From: Simiduia sp. 21SJ11W-1
GTDB lineage: Bacteria; Pseudomonadota; Gammaproteobacteria; Pseudomonadales; Cellvibrionaceae
Direction of reading: 5' to 3'
Assembly (NCBI RefSeq): GCF_024138675.1
Contig: NZ_CP090959.1
Location: 1,953,501 to 2,017,500 of the forward strand
Length of the DNA: 64,000 bases
In this document: one piece after another, positions 39,801 to 49,268 of the stretch
Position numbering within the stretch: position 1 is the first letter of the stretch
Layout: the number at the start of each line of letters is the position of its first letter
Position numbers and translations under genes: made by a program
Notes under the pieces: generated by a model
The model's database searches: none
What the model was told of the DNA's origin: nothing
What the model saw: the letters and a program-made list of their open reading frames with translations, nothing else

Positions 39801-40709
39801 CTAGAAGTCGTCGTAACCCAAGCTTTTTAATGCTCGCTCATCGTCAGACCAGCCAGACTTTATTTTCACCCAAAGCTTAAGCATGACTTTAATATCGAAC
39901 AAGGCCTCGATATCAATGCGCGCTTGCTGGCCAATTTTTTTAATTCTATCGCCTTTGTCACCAATCAAAATACGCTTTTGGCCGTCCCGCTCAACCAGAA
40001 TGACCGCACTGATATGCAATATGCCGCCGTCTTGTTCAAATTCTTCAATTTCAACGGCCATTTGGTAGGGTAACTCGGCACCCAGTTGCCGGGTGATCTT
40101 TTCGCGCACAATTTCGGCTGCTAAAAAGCGCGAACTGCGGTCGGTGATCTGATCTTCCGGGTACATGTGCTCGCCCTCTGGCAACAGATCTGCAAGCAAT
40201 GCCTCCAGGCGATCAAGTGCAACGCCTTTAAGTGCCGAAATAGGTACGATTTCTTTGGGCTGCAACCGCTCTGAAAGGCGCTGCAAATGTGGCAACAGAA
40301 CAGATTTATCCTCCAGCTGATCACATTTGTTAATCGCAATAATCAAGGGAATTGTAAGATTTTCCAGCCGGCGGGCCACCGCCTCATCTTCATCTGTCCA
40401 GTGGGTTCTATCAACAAGAAACACCACCACATCCACATCTTTAATTGCAGTGCCGGCGGCTTTGTTCATATAACGATTCATGGCGCTTGCGTGGTGTAAA
40501 TGCAAGCCGGGGGTATCAACAAACACCAGCTGGTTTGGCCCCTCGGTTTTAATGCCGGTAACGTTATTTCGTGTAGTTTGCGGTTTTCTGGAAGTGATGC
40601 TGATTTTCTGGCCAAGCATGTGGTTTAACAAGGTGGATTTACCCACGTTTGGGCGGCCCACCAAGGCAATAAAACCGCATTTTGTTTGCGGTAGGTTTGC
40701 ATCTGTCAC
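39801..40709 (-). CDS. era: GTPase Era
   Basis: An essential GTPase that binds the 3' end of 16S rRNA during 30S maturation. The 302-residue protein has G1 GRPNVGKST (about residues 17-25), G3 DTPGLH and G4 NKCD, followed by the KH RNA-binding domain with [19 protein letters not shown]. Translation starts at GTG 40709, one base after the rnc stop; the end of rnc supplies the AGGAA ribosome binding site. Tight coupling with rnc fits their shared role in rRNA processing. Confidence 0.96.
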   Translation of the reverse strand: MTDANLPQTKCGFIALVGRPNVGKSTLLNHMLGQKISITSRKPQTTRNNVTGIKTEGPNQLVFVDTPGLHLHHASAMNRYMNKAAGTAIKDVDVVVFLVDRTHWTDEDEAVARRLENLTIPLIIAINKCDQLEDKSVLLPHLQRLSERLQPKEIVPISALKGVALDRLEALLADLLPEGEHMYPEDQITDRSSRFLAAEIVREKITRQLGAELPYQMAVEIEEFEQDGGILHISAVILVERDGQKRILIGDKGDRIKKIGQQARIDIEALFDIKVMLKLWVKIKSGWSDDERALKSLGYDDF

Positions 40710-40710
40710 A

Positions 40711-41400
40711 CTATTTTCCTGCTTGCTTGTTGAGGGCTGAAAGCGCCAGGCTGGCGGCTTTTTTTTCCGCTTTTTTGCGGCTGGTATCTGTGGCCATGGG
40801 TGCGTCTTTCAGGCCTGCTACTACGCATTTAACCGTGAACCGCTGTGCATGGCCCTCGCCATCCACTTCTTCCAAAACATAGTCAGGCAAGGGTTGCTGG
40901 CGCGATTGCAGGTACTCTTGCAGTGCACTTTTGCTGTCTTTGTGCTGATCTTCCAGGGTGATGGCTCTTATGCGCTCACCCACTAAGCGAACAATGAGCG
41001 CTTTTGCCGATGCAAGGCCCGACTCTTTGTAAACGGCACCAATAATGGCCTCAACTAAATCAGCGAGAATAGATGCACGTGTATGGCCACCACTTTTGCG
41101 CTCGCCATCCCCCAAGCGAACGTACTCGCCAAGGGATAATTCATTGGCGATACTCGCCAATGTTTCACCTTTCACAAGGTTCGCCCGCAGGCGCGTGAGC
41201 TGCCCTTCCCTGGCCTCCGGGAAGGCTTCAAACAACTGCTCTGCAACTACAAAGTTCAGAATGCTATCGCCCAAAAACTCCAAACGTTCGTTATTGGGTT
41301 GGCCCACACTGCGGTGGCTTAGCGCAAGCTGAAGCAGCTTGGGTTGTTCAAACACATAACCAAGCTGGCGCTCTAGGCGGGTAAAATCAAGCTGATTCAC
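40711..41400 (-). CDS. rnc: Ribonuclease III
   Basis: A double-strand-specific endoribonuclease that processes rRNA precursors and many mRNAs. The 229-residue protein has the RNase III signature [21 protein letters not shown] (about residues 37-57) and the second acidic cluster [16 protein letters not shown]. The C-terminal double-stranded RNA-binding domain has [20 protein letters not shown] and [12 protein letters not shown]. It overlaps the DUF4845 gene by four bases upstream and abuts era downstream. Confidence 0.96.
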   Translation of the reverse strand: MNQLDFTRLERQLGYVFEQPKLLQLALSHRSVGQPNNERLEFLGDSILNFVVAEQLFEAFPEAREGQLTRLRANLVKGETLASIANELSLGEYVRLGDGERKSGGHTRASILADLVEAIIGAVYKESGLASAKALIVRLVGERIRAITLEDQHKDSKSALQEYLQSRQQPLPDYVLEEVDGEGHAQRFTVKCVVAGLKDAPMATDTSRKKAEKKAASLALSALNKQAGK

Positions 41401-41816
41401 GACTTGGTCTTGGGTCGGTAATCAACAGGAGGCCGGCAGCACTCTTCGGGCTTGCTGGTATCCATGTAGTTTTGGAAATCTACCACAACTGAAATGTTAT
41501 AAATCAGCGGTACTCGCACTTCGTAATTAATGGTGATGATATTGCGGTTGCGCTCACGCTCAATTTCTATATTGGAAGAGCCAACTGAGCGCACGCCATT
41601 AATCATGTAAAAATTAGACAAATGATGCTTGATTTCCGAAGGTGACATTTGCGACACCGGCTTATCTTTATCGCGCAGCGATTCCAGCGCGCTCACAATG
41701 TATTGGTTTTCTGAATAAACGGGCACCAATTTAAAGGCACACATCAGGAAAAACCCAGCCACAGCCAGCACTAAAATGAGGTTTAAAGAGCTCATACCCA
41801 ATTGTTGATTACGCAT
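41397..41816 (-). CDS. DUF4845 single-pass membrane protein
   Basis: A 139-residue protein with one N-terminal transmembrane segment (about residues 8-29, SSLNLILVLAVAGFFLMCAF) and a periplasmic domain (LKHHLSNF-type helix, then a beta-rich part). It belongs to the DUF4845 family that sits between lepB and rnc in Pseudomonas and relatives; its role is unknown. ATG 41816 has GGAGCAGG upstream; a GTG four codons earlier is the alternative. The C-terminal tail has CC. The four-base overlap with rnc implies coupled translation. Confidence 0.85.
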   Translation of the reverse strand: MRNQQLGMSSLNLILVLAVAGFFLMCAFKLVPVYSENQYIVSALESLRDKDKPVSQMSPSEIKHHLSNFYMINGVRSVGSSNIEIERERNRNIITINYEVRVPLIYNISVVVDFQNYMDTSKPEECCRPPVDYRPKTKS

Positions 41817-41844
41817 AACCTGCTCCACTTAGAGATGTTGTCTA

Positions 41845-42684
41845 TTATTCTATGCTACCGGCCCGTGAAAAACTGGGCACACTCAGCAATTGTTCCCAGT
41901 GCATCCAAATCGCAAAGGCCTTACCAACGATCGCTTTTTCAGATACGGGGCCCCATTCGCGGCTGTCAGAGCTGTTGTCGCGGTTGTCGCCCATCATAAA
42001 ATACTCGCCTTCCCCCAGCGACCACTGGCCAGACCGGCTCAGGCCGCCGGGCATAATGCTGCGATGAATCGTATGGGAAACTTCACCCAGCTGCTCTTCC
42101 ATTACCTGATAGGTTGGGCGGCCTGCGGGTAGATTTGCCTGTAACTTTTGGGGCACTTTTTCACCGTTGATGTATAGAGCTCCGTTAGAGATTACGATTT
42201 TATCGCCGGGCAGCCCTACCACGCGCTTGATGTAATAGGTATCGGGTTTATGGGGTGGGAAAAACACCATGACATCGCCGCGCTCGGGCGCATTCATCTC
42301 GAGCACTTTGGTATTGGTTACCGGCAGGCGCAAGCCGTAGGTGTACTTGTTGACCAGAATAAAATCACCCACCTGCAAGGTGGGCACCATCGATGGCGAG
42401 GGAATCTGGAAGGGCTCAACGATAAACGAGCGCAACACCAATACAAATGCCAACACCGGAAAGAAAGACTTTGCATATTCAACCGGCGCAGGCTCTTTTG
42501 CCGCTGCATCCATTGCGATTACATAACCTTCATCGGTTTCTTTCAAGCTGGTTTTCTTAAGTTCGGCTTCCACTGTTTGCACACGCGCCTTGCGGGCTTT
42601 TGCAAGAAACAGGATGTCATAGAGCCAAATAAGGCCAGACACAAAAACCAGCACCACCAAAATCAGTGGGAAATTAATATCCAA
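41845..42684 (-). CDS. lepB: Signal peptidase I
   Basis: Cleaves Sec and Tat signal peptides at the outer face of the inner membrane. The 279-residue protein has two N-terminal transmembrane segments (about 5-27 and 73-90). The Ser/Lys dyad is S98 in QIPSPSMVPTL and K153 in YYIKRVVGLPGD. The closing motif GDNRDNSSDSREWGPV is also present. It lies 30 bases downstream of lepA, the usual lepA-lepB order. Confidence 0.96.
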   Translation of the reverse strand: MDINFPLILVVLVFVSGLIWLYDILFLAKARKARVQTVEAELKKTSLKETDEGYVIAMDAAAKEPAPVEYAKSFFPVLAFVLVLRSFIVEPFQIPSPSMVPTLQVGDFILVNKYTYGLRLPVTNTKVLEMNAPERGDVMVFFPPHKPDTYYIKRVVGLPGDKIVISNGALYINGEKVPQKLQANLPAGRPTYQVMEEQLGEVSHTIHRSIMPGGLSRSGQWSLGEGEYFMMGDNRDNSSDSREWGPVSEKAIVGKAFAIWMHWEQLLSVPSFSRAGSIE

Positions 42685-42714
42685 TTGCCATTCCTTTTAT
42701 TAATAACGCAAACG

Positions 42715-44514
42715 TTAGCTATCTACTTTTAAGACTGCCAAGAAGGCTTCCTGCGGTATTTCAACACGCCCTACCTGCTTCATACGCTTCTTGCCGGCCT
42801 TTTGTTTCTCCAGCAGCTTACGCTTACGGCTAACATCACCGCCGTAGCATTTGGCTGTTACATCCTTACGCAAGGCCTTTACGGTAGTGCGGGCAACCAC
42901 CTGCCCGCCAATGGCCGCCTGAATGGCCACATCAAACATTTGCCGCGGGATCAGCTCTTTCATCTTCTCGGCAATGGCCCGGCCTTTGTAGGAGGCGTTA
43001 TCGCGGTGCACAATTAACGCCAGTGCATCCACTTTCTCGCCGTTAATCAGAATGTCCAGGCGCACCAACTTGGCCGGCTCGAAACGCTGGAAGGCGTAAT
43101 CGAGCGACGCAAAGCCACGGCTGACGGACTTGAGCCTGTCGAAGAAATCCAACACCACTTCGTTCATGGGCAGCTCGTAGCGCACCTGCACTTGCGAGCC
43201 TGTGTATTGAATATCTTTTTGAATGCCGCGCTTTTCTACACAGAGCGTAATAACTGCGCCCAGGTATTCCTGCGGCACCAGGATATTGGCCTCTACAATG
43301 GGCTCACGCATTTCATCAATCAGGCCGATATCGGGCAATTTTGACGGGTTGTCTACGTAAACCACTTCTTTATCTGTTTTAAGCACCTCGTAAATTACGG
43401 TGGGCGCAGTGGTAATCAGATCCAGGTCGTATTCACGCTCTAAGCGTTCCTGAATGATCTCCATGTGGAGCATGCCAAGAAAGCCGCAACGGAAGCCAAA
43501 ACCCAGTGCATCGGAGCTTTCAGGCTCGTAAAAAAGCGACGCGTCATTCAAGGTAAGCTTTGCAAGGGCTTCGCGGAAAGCTTCGAAATCATCAGAGGTA
43601 ACCGGGAACAGGCCGGCATATACCTGCGGCTTTACCTTCTTAAAACCGGGCAGCGAAGGGACATCGGGTGCATTGGCGTGGGTGATGGTATCGCCCACGG
43701 GGGCGCCCAGAATTTCCTTAATGCCGGCAACAAAAAAGCCCACTTCGCCGGCTTTAAGCTCTTTGGTTTCGGTAAGCTTTGGCGTAAACACACCCACTTT
43801 ATCCACCACATGCGCCTTGCCGATGGACTTGGTCATGATTTTATCTTTTGCGCGCAGGGTGCCCTGCTTTACCCGCACCAAAGAAACAACGCCCAGGTAG
43901 TTATCAAACCAGGAGTCGATAATCAGCGCCTGCAGCGGCGCGTTAATATCGCCAACCGGCGGCGGCACCAGGCGCACAAGCTCCTCTAAAACATCTTCAA
44001 TGCCCATACCGGATTTGGCGCTGCAACGAACGGCCTCAGTGGCATCGATACCGATGATATTTTCAATTTCTTCGGCTACGCGCTCGGGTTCGGCCTGAGG
44101 CAGATCCATCTTGTTTAAGACGGGGATCACCTCCAAACCCTGCTCGATGGCGGTATAGCAATTGGCCACAGATTGCGCTTCTACGCCTTGGCCTGCATCC
44201 ACCACCAACAAGGCACCCTCGCAGGCCGCCAGCGAGCGCGATACTTCATAGGAAAAATCCACGTGCCCGGGGGTATCAATAAAATTCAGCTGATAGACTT
44301 TTTCATCACGGGCTTTGTAGTGAAGTGTGACACTTTGCGCCTTGATGGTAATGCCGCGCTCGCGCTCGATATCCATGGAATCGAGCACCTGTGCCGCCAT
44401 TTCACGGTCGGTCAGGCCACCGCACATCTGGATGAACCGGTCGGCAATGGTAGATTTCCCATGATCGATATGGGCAATGATTGAGAAATTACGAATATGG
44501 CTTAAGTCAGACAC
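42715..44514 (-). CDS. lepA: Elongation factor 4 (LepA, back-translocating GTPase)
   Basis: A ribosome-binding GTPase of 599 residues. G-domain motifs: AHIDHGKST (about residues 13-21), DTPGHVDF and NKMDLP. The EF-G-like domains follow, and the LepA-specific C-terminal domain ends with [25 protein letters not shown]. It is downstream of mucD and just upstream of lepB. A hairpin terminator separates it from mucD, so lepA-lepB-rnc probably has its own promoter in the 167-bp gap. Confidence 0.97.
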   Translation of the reverse strand: MSDLSHIRNFSIIAHIDHGKSTIADRFIQMCGGLTDREMAAQVLDSMDIERERGITIKAQSVTLHYKARDEKVYQLNFIDTPGHVDFSYEVSRSLAACEGALLVVDAGQGVEAQSVANCYTAIEQGLEVIPVLNKMDLPQAEPERVAEEIENIIGIDATEAVRCSAKSGMGIEDVLEELVRLVPPPVGDINAPLQALIIDSWFDNYLGVVSLVRVKQGTLRAKDKIMTKSIGKAHVVDKVGVFTPKLTETKELKAGEVGFFVAGIKEILGAPVGDTITHANAPDVPSLPGFKKVKPQVYAGLFPVTSDDFEAFREALAKLTLNDASLFYEPESSDALGFGFRCGFLGMLHMEIIQERLEREYDLDLITTAPTVIYEVLKTDKEVVYVDNPSKLPDIGLIDEMREPIVEANILVPQEYLGAVITLCVEKRGIQKDIQYTGSQVQVRYELPMNEVVLDFFDRLKSVSRGFASLDYAFQRFEPAKLVRLDILINGEKVDALALIVHRDNASYKGRAIAEKMKELIPRQMFDVAIQAAIGGQVVARTTVKALRKDVTAKCYGGDVSRKRKLLEKQKAGKKRMKQVGRVEIPQEAFLAVLKVDS

Positions 44515-44610
44515 AGGTGCGCTTCAACTACTAAGATCGTGAATAAACTGGGAAGTACAACCCTTGCAGGCCACCCGAAGGCGCAATAAAACAAGGGTTT
44601 AACAGCCCAA

Positions 44611-44635
44611 ATAAGGAGAGCCCCGCAGGGCTCTC
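44611..44635 (-). terminator. Candidate terminator downstream of mucD
   Basis: GAGAGCCC (44616-44623) pairs with GGGCTCTC (44628-44635) around CGCA. Read on the minus strand, the hairpin is followed by a short T-rich CCTTATTT tract, so it may partly stop transcription out of the rpoE-mucD operon before lepA. Confidence 0.6.
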
Positions 44636-44681
44636 TTGGCGCGGCAAGTCTACCGCATTTGGGCTTTATAGGCTATGTAAC

Positions 44682-46058
44682 TCACTCTTCTATGATGATA
44701 GATCGAAACGTCGGCCGGCCATCACGATAAAAGCGAATTGGCAACAATTTGCCCTCAGGCAGGGCTTTTTGTAGCGCTTGGTAGTGGCCTGGATCTTTCA
44801 CCTCATTAAAGCCCAGCTGGGCAATCACATCACCGGGGCGCAGGCCGGCCTTGGCGGCGGGCGAATCCGGGGCTACTTGCACCACCATTACACCACCATT
44901 GATACGCAGGGCCTGCAGTTGACGGCTGTCCACTGGCTCAACTACCAGCCCCAGGCGATCGCCAGAGGCCTTGGCGGCAACACTGGGGGTATTCTCGCCA
45001 TTGAGCGTGCCCACGGTAACCTGTAGCCGTTTCTTCTTGCCGGCACGCATTACATCTACGTCAACCTTGGTGCCAGGGGCAATGCCCCCCACCACGTGTG
45101 GCAAATCTGCGCTTTTGGCTATGGTTTTTCCGTCGAAACGGATGATGACATCACCCACCTCAAGGCCCGACTTATCGGCGGGGCTCGCCGGTTCAATCTG
45201 CTGAATCAGGGCGCCCATGGGCTTATCCAGCCCGAAAGACTTGGCCAAATCGCGATCTACCGCCTGAATGGCAACCCCAAGCCAGCCGCGATCCACCCGC
45301 CCCTTGTCTTTGAGCTGGGCTATGACGTCTTTGGCCACGTTGCTGGGGATAGCGAAAGACAAGCCAATAGAACCACCGCTACGGGTGTAGATCTGGCTGT
45401 TGATGCCTACCACTTTGCCTTCCATATTAAACAATGGCCCGCCGGAGTTACCGGGGTTAATGGCCACGTCGGTTTGGATGAAAGGCACATAGTTCTCGTT
45501 GCGCTCGGTGGGAATGCTGCGCCCGATGGCACTGACGATGCCCGCACTGGCAGTGAAATCCAGGCCAAATGGTGAACCGATAGCCAGCACCCACTCGCCC
45601 ACTTTGAGGTCATCTGAATCTGCGAACGCCAATGTGGGTAAATCGTCGGCGTTAACCTTGAGCAGCGCCAGATCAGAGCGTGGATCAGTACCGATGACCT
45701 CCGCATCAAACTCGCGGTTGTCTATAAGACGTACAGAAATGTCATCTGCGCCTTCAACCACATGGTTATTAGTGAGCACATAGCCATCTTCGGAAATGAT
45801 AAACCCAGAACCCATAGACCGCTGCTCGCGCTCGCGCGGGTCTCTTGGTTCGAACAGGTGTCTGAAGATATCGGGGATGTCTTGCGGGTATTGCTGGCGT
45901 GGCGAAGAGCGCTTAGCGCGCTCAACGGTGTTAATTTTCACCACCGCCGGCGAATGGTCTTCAATCAGTTCAGTGAATTCTGGCAAGCTGCGCGCACTGG
46001 CCGATGCGACCAGGCTAAACGCCACCACTACCCCAAAGAGCCACTGTTTTAGTTGCAT
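44682..46058 (-). CDS. mucD: Periplasmic serine protease MucD (DegP/HtrA family)
   Basis: An envelope protease/chaperone that removes misfolded proteins and restrains sigma-E signalling. The 458-residue protein has a signal peptide (about 1-22, VASASA). The catalytic triad is H99 in LTNNHVVEG, D129 in RSDLALLK and S205 in NPGNSGGPLF. Two PDZ domains follow (about 255-345 and 365-450). It closes the rpoE-rseA-rseB-rseC-mucD operon, the position that defines MucD in Pseudomonas. Confidence 0.95.
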   Translation of the reverse strand: MQLKQWLFGVVVAFSLVASASARSLPEFTELIEDHSPAVVKINTVERAKRSSPRQQYPQDIPDIFRHLFEPRDPREREQRSMGSGFIISEDGYVLTNNHVVEGADDISVRLIDNREFDAEVIGTDPRSDLALLKVNADDLPTLAFADSDDLKVGEWVLAIGSPFGLDFTASAGIVSAIGRSIPTERNENYVPFIQTDVAINPGNSGGPLFNMEGKVVGINSQIYTRSGGSIGLSFAIPSNVAKDVIAQLKDKGRVDRGWLGVAIQAVDRDLAKSFGLDKPMGALIQQIEPASPADKSGLEVGDVIIRFDGKTIAKSADLPHVVGGIAPGTKVDVDVMRAGKKKRLQVTVGTLNGENTPSVAAKASGDRLGLVVEPVDSRQLQALRINGGVMVVQVAPDSPAAKAGLRPGDVIAQLGFNEVKDPGHYQALQKALPEGKLLPIRFYRDGRPTFRSIIIEE

Positions 46059-46132
46059 GCGTTCCTCACTTTATCGATTCCAAATTCGTACCTGGGTACG
46101 TGCTGCTTCAGAAAATGATAAGGCTCGAAAGG

Positions 46133-46570
46133 CTAGAGCTTGTGCCCGAGTTTGAGCCCCATATGCATTCCCTTAGGCGCTTTGACCGTGCAGGCGCGCA
46201 CAAGTTTCATGCCTAACCACAAGCCCAGCGCGGCACCCGCCAAAGCGACGAGATCGTGCGACAAAAACCTGTAAAAGCCCGCCGCCATGGCAATCATGGT
46301 TACCAGCGGCAACAGGTACACCAATAAGGCGGCCCGGGCCAGTGCATCAGCTTGCACGGTAAAGGTGATTTGATCGCCCACTTTGAATATTGGGTCTGTT
46401 TCGTCAATAGCCAAGAGGTTGGCTGTTTCGGCCCACTTGGCCATGGCCGACTGGCCGCACACGGCTTTTGCCGAACACTGGGCGCAGGCCGAGCGATTGA
46501 TGGATTCAACCCAGGTTTTGCCCGCCTCGATTCGGACAATACGGCCCTGCTCTTGAATTTCACTCAGCAA
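46133..46570 (-). CDS. rseC: SoxR-reducing system protein RseC (MucC)
   Basis: A 145-residue inner-membrane protein with two central transmembrane helices (LARAALLVYLLPLVTMIAMA and LVALAGAALGLWLGMKLV). The N-terminal cysteine cluster SACAQCSAKAVCGQ (C-x2-C-x5-C) is typical of RseC. In E. coli it modulates sigma-E and helps reduce SoxR. I chose TTG 46570 because GGAGG lies six bases upstream; another TTG at 46591 has no such site. The gene overlaps the rseB stop by 11 bases, so it is translationally coupled. Confidence 0.88.
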   Translation of the reverse strand: MLSEIQEQGRIVRIEAGKTWVESINRSACAQCSAKAVCGQSAMAKWAETANLLAIDETDPIFKVGDQITFTVQADALARAALLVYLLPLVTMIAMAAGFYRFLSHDLVALAGAALGLWLGMKLVRACTVKAPKGMHMGLKLGHKL

Positions 46571-47531
46571 GTTCGGCCTCCACAGGGCCAAGGCTCATGG
46601 CCACGCGCTCAAGGCTTGGCGCAGGTATTTCACCTACCGCCGTCACGCGAAAATTGTGGCCGGCAAGCTCGGCCTTGCCCATGTAGGCTACAGTCGCGCC
46701 GCGCTGTGCGCGACCTTCAATAATGCTTGGGGTGTCTATGGCGTCAATAAAAATGGAAAAGGCGGCCAATCCGTCTGAGTAGGCAAGCATTTCGCGCTTG
46801 CCGGAAAGTTGTTTGGTGGCCACCAACTCGAACCCTGGCGGCAACCAGTGGCTTAACCAGCGGCCGGTGCCTGCCGAAATTTGCGACGCGCCACAGTCGA
46901 CGGCCCGCGCATCCGCAAGACTTACAGCTTGCTGTGTTGCCGCCTGCTCGCCGGCTGCTTGGCTTGCTTCGCCTTCAACATTGAGCGTGGCAAATTGAAA
47001 ACGCTCGAGAACCCGGGCGCCCTGGCCGATGAAAATCACTTTCAGCGCTATGTAAGTGGTGTCGTCCAACGCCAGCACATAACCGTAGCGGTGCTGATCG
47101 CGCGGCATTACCTGCACAAGTGTCGCCTGACGCCCGGCAATACGCTCTTTGCCTACTGTCGAAATATGGTAATAGGCATCTATATCTTGATTATCGGCGC
47201 CTAGCGCAACACCACGCAGCAGCCGCTCGCCTGCACTTGGGCAATGGCTTAAGCCCGCATTGCGGCTAATGGCGCGGTGTTCACCATTGAGGTGCACCAG
47301 CCGCTCTTGCTCTACGCCACCCACCACCCGGTGCTCAAGCTCCATGGTGGCCAGATGGGCGCCGTGCTCGTAGGTCAACACACCGGAATAATTCAGGGTT
47401 GCCATGGCTTGGGCGTGGCGGGCCAGCAAGGCACGGGCGTCATCAGCAAGCGCGGGAGCCGCACAAATCGTCAGAAGAATAAATACAAAAGCCCGGGGCA
47501 GGCCCAGGCGATTGGTTAACAATGGTTTCAT
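46560..47531 (-). CDS. rseB: Sigma-E regulator RseB/MucB
   Basis: A periplasmic protein of 323 residues that binds the anti-sigma factor RseA/MucA and shields it from proteolysis, and that senses mislocalised lipoproteins or LPS. The signal peptide runs to about residue 29 (ICAAPALA-D). MucB/RseB features include ATLNYSGVLTYEHG and ERLVHLNGEHRAISRN in the large domain, and a C-terminal domain ending RVTAVGEIPAPSLERVAMSL. It lies 32 bases after rseA and overlaps rseC. Confidence 0.94.
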   Translation of the reverse strand: MKPLLTNRLGLPRAFVFILLTICAAPALADDARALLARHAQAMATLNYSGVLTYEHGAHLATMELEHRVVGGVEQERLVHLNGEHRAISRNAGLSHCPSAGERLLRGVALGADNQDIDAYYHISTVGKERIAGRQATLVQVMPRDQHRYGYVLALDDTTYIALKVIFIGQGARVLERFQFATLNVEGEASQAAGEQAATQQAVSLADARAVDCGASQISAGTGRWLSHWLPPGFELVATKQLSGKREMLAYSDGLAAFSIFIDAIDTPSIIEGRAQRGATVAYMGKAELAGHNFRVTAVGEIPAPSLERVAMSLGPVEAELAE

Positions 47532-47563
47532 ATTTGGCCTTGTGGTCTGGGGCCCGGGTGGCG

Positions 47564-48256
47564 CTACTCTGCGTGCCCCGCCTCGCCATCTTGAGATGCC
47601 TGCGGGCGCTCGGCTTCGGCATTGGGTGTGATACGCGCATAGGGCAACAGGCCCTGGGCGCTGTTTTGCGATGCATTTTCAGCATGCTCAAGCATTAACT
47701 GATTTAGGTGTTGCTCAATGGCCTGATTTTGCTGGGCGTTAGGCTGGTAGCTAACCGTTGCGCGCTCTGGCTGGACTGCGAGCGCCGGGCCATCGCTAAT
47801 GTTTACTGTACGGGTATTGAGCGTTGGCGCTTGAAAGCCATCGGGCACAACACCGGCTGCGCCGCCTACGGTTTCCGGTGCTTTAGCCACCATGGGTGCC
47901 TGGGTTGCCAGGTATTGCTGGGCACCAATCACCACGGCGCCCGCCACACTGGCCGCCACTGCCATACGGCCAGCTGCTGACCATATTTTGCCAATGGCAG
48001 ACTGGGGCTTGCCTACACTGTGTGCCGGTTCATCGGCAATGGCTGCGCTGATTTGCAGTGAGAGGTCAACGGGCACAACACCGGGGGTATCGCCACGCAT
48101 GGCACCGGCTGCCAGGTGGTAGTTTTGCCAGGCATCGCGCAAACACGGGTCAGACTCTGCGGCCTTAAGCAGGCGATGCAACTCCAGCTCACTGGCCTCG
48201 TTGTCCATTAGTGCCGAGAGGCTTTCCTGAAGTTTGCGATCTGATTGTTGAACCAT
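47564..48256 (-). CDS. rseA: Anti-sigma-E factor RseA/MucA
   Basis: A single-pass inner-membrane anti-sigma factor of 230 residues. The cytoplasmic N-terminus, LQESLSALMDNEASELELHR, binds sigma-E. One transmembrane segment lies at about 97-113 (MAVAASVAGAVVIGAQQ), and a periplasmic tail of over 110 residues, rich in Q, A and N, should interact with RseB. Site-1 cleavage would occur near the C-terminus, which ends GEAGHAE rather than the classic hydrophobic residues. A 168-bp gap separates it from rpoE. Confidence 0.94.
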   Translation of the reverse strand: MVQQSDRKLQESLSALMDNEASELELHRLLKAAESDPCLRDAWQNYHLAAGAMRGDTPGVVPVDLSLQISAAIADEPAHSVGKPQSAIGKIWSAAGRMAVAASVAGAVVIGAQQYLATQAPMVAKAPETVGGAAGVVPDGFQAPTLNTRTVNISDGPALAVQPERATVSYQPNAQQNQAIEQHLNQLMLEHAENASQNSAQGLLPYARITPNAEAERPQASQDGEAGHAE

Positions 48257-48424
48257 TCTGAGCTCACCTTGATTAACAGCTCGAGACTAGGTGCCAATTC
48301 TAAGAGACACCCCTCTTTTCGTGATAATTGTGCGACGAGTCGCCTGCTTACTGGGTTAAGACTCCGGTACCGGTACCAAGTTCCCCGGTTTCACGAATTT
48401 TGTAAAAAAAAAAGTAAATTTTGT

Positions 48425-49027
48425 TTAAGCCGGGGTGGTTTTACGCCCTTGCGGCTCCATATAGGCCGAAATTTTAGCATCCAGCGCCTCGCGAGCCCGG
48501 AATATGCGAGATCGCACGGTACCCACCGGGCACTGCATGATTTCAGCGATCTCTTCATAGCTCTTGCCGTCTATTTCGCGCAAGGTTACCGCTGAGCGTA
48601 GGTCTTCGGGCAGTGAGGCGATGGTTTTTGCAACCACAGCCTCCAGCTCATCTTTGAAATGCAGCCCCTCTGGCGTGTTCACGTCTTCCATATACTCAGC
48701 CGCCAGATACTCGGCTTCCTCGGCATCCACACCCTGGGCCGGCGGGCGGCGCGAGCGCGACACCAGGTGGTTTTTGGCCGTGTTTACCGCAATGCGAAAC
48801 AACCAAGTGTAGAACGCGCTGTCGCCCCGAAAACCGGGAATAGCGCGATAGGCTTTGATGAACGCCTCTTGCACCACGTCGTTCACCTCGAAGGCATCGC
48901 GAATATAGCGCGAAACAATGGCTGCCACCTTGTGCTGGTATTTCAACACCAGGAGATCAAAAGCGCGCTTATCGCCCTTTTGCACACGCTCTACCAACAT
49001 TTGATCGTTATCTGGCGCTTGCGCCAT
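48425..49027 (-). CDS. rpoE: RNA polymerase sigma factor RpoE/AlgU
   Basis: An ECF sigma factor for envelope stress, 200 residues. Region 2 is DLLVLKYQHKVAAIVSRYIR with NDVVQEAFIKAYRAIPGFRG and FYTWLFRIAVNTAKNHL. Region 4 is LPEDLRSAVTLREIDGKSYE, followed by EIAEIMQCPVGTVRSRIFRA. ATG 49027 has GGGGAGCGAT just upstream; the frame is open 29 codons earlier without similarity. It heads the rseA-rseB-rseC-mucD operon and is divergent from nadB, as in Pseudomonas algU. Confidence 0.96.
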   Translation of the reverse strand: MAQAPDNDQMLVERVQKGDKRAFDLLVLKYQHKVAAIVSRYIRDAFEVNDVVQEAFIKAYRAIPGFRGDSAFYTWLFRIAVNTAKNHLVSRSRRPPAQGVDAEEAEYLAAEYMEDVNTPEGLHFKDELEAVVAKTIASLPEDLRSAVTLREIDGKSYEEIAEIMQCPVGTVRSRIFRAREALDAKISAYMEPQGRKTTPA

Positions 49028-49152
49028 GAATCGCTCCCCAACCTTCAGATTCCGGGCCCCGGGCTGCTCTCCATACAAGCAGCCGCCGCGCGCAAGCACT
49101 ACAGGGCCTAACAAACGCAGATTTTACGTCCAAATAGTGCAGCAAGTCTCTG

Positions 49153-49182
49153 TAAAGACGCGTATTTTGTAAAAAAAGTTCC
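49153..49182 (-). promoter_or_regulatory. Sigma-E-dependent promoter of rpoE (autoregulation)
   Basis: On the minus strand GGAACTT (49176-49182) is followed after 17 bases by TCTTTA (49153-49158). This matches the sigma-E pattern (GGAACTT, 15-19 bases, TCnnA) upstream of rpoE, so the operon is probably autoregulated. Confidence 0.7.
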
Positions 49183-49227
49183 CCATCGGCCATGCTTTAT
49201 TGCTACCGAGGAGCGCCCCGCTTTCGC

Positions 49228-49233
49228 TATAAT
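49228..49233 (+). promoter_or_regulatory. Candidate -10 box for nadB
   Basis: A perfect TATAAT lies 36 bases before the nadB start codon. No good -35 is at 17 bases, so the promoter may need an activator or an extended -10 context. Confidence 0.4.
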
Positions 49234-49268
49234 CGCGGCTTCTGTTACCTCTGGAATTGCAATTGGCT

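Noticed and set aside
48366-48377. GGTACCGGTACC palindrome between rpoE and rseA as a regulatory site
   Set aside because: It is a 12-bp self-complementary tract with no T-run and no link to a known regulator; it could be chance in a GC-rich gap.
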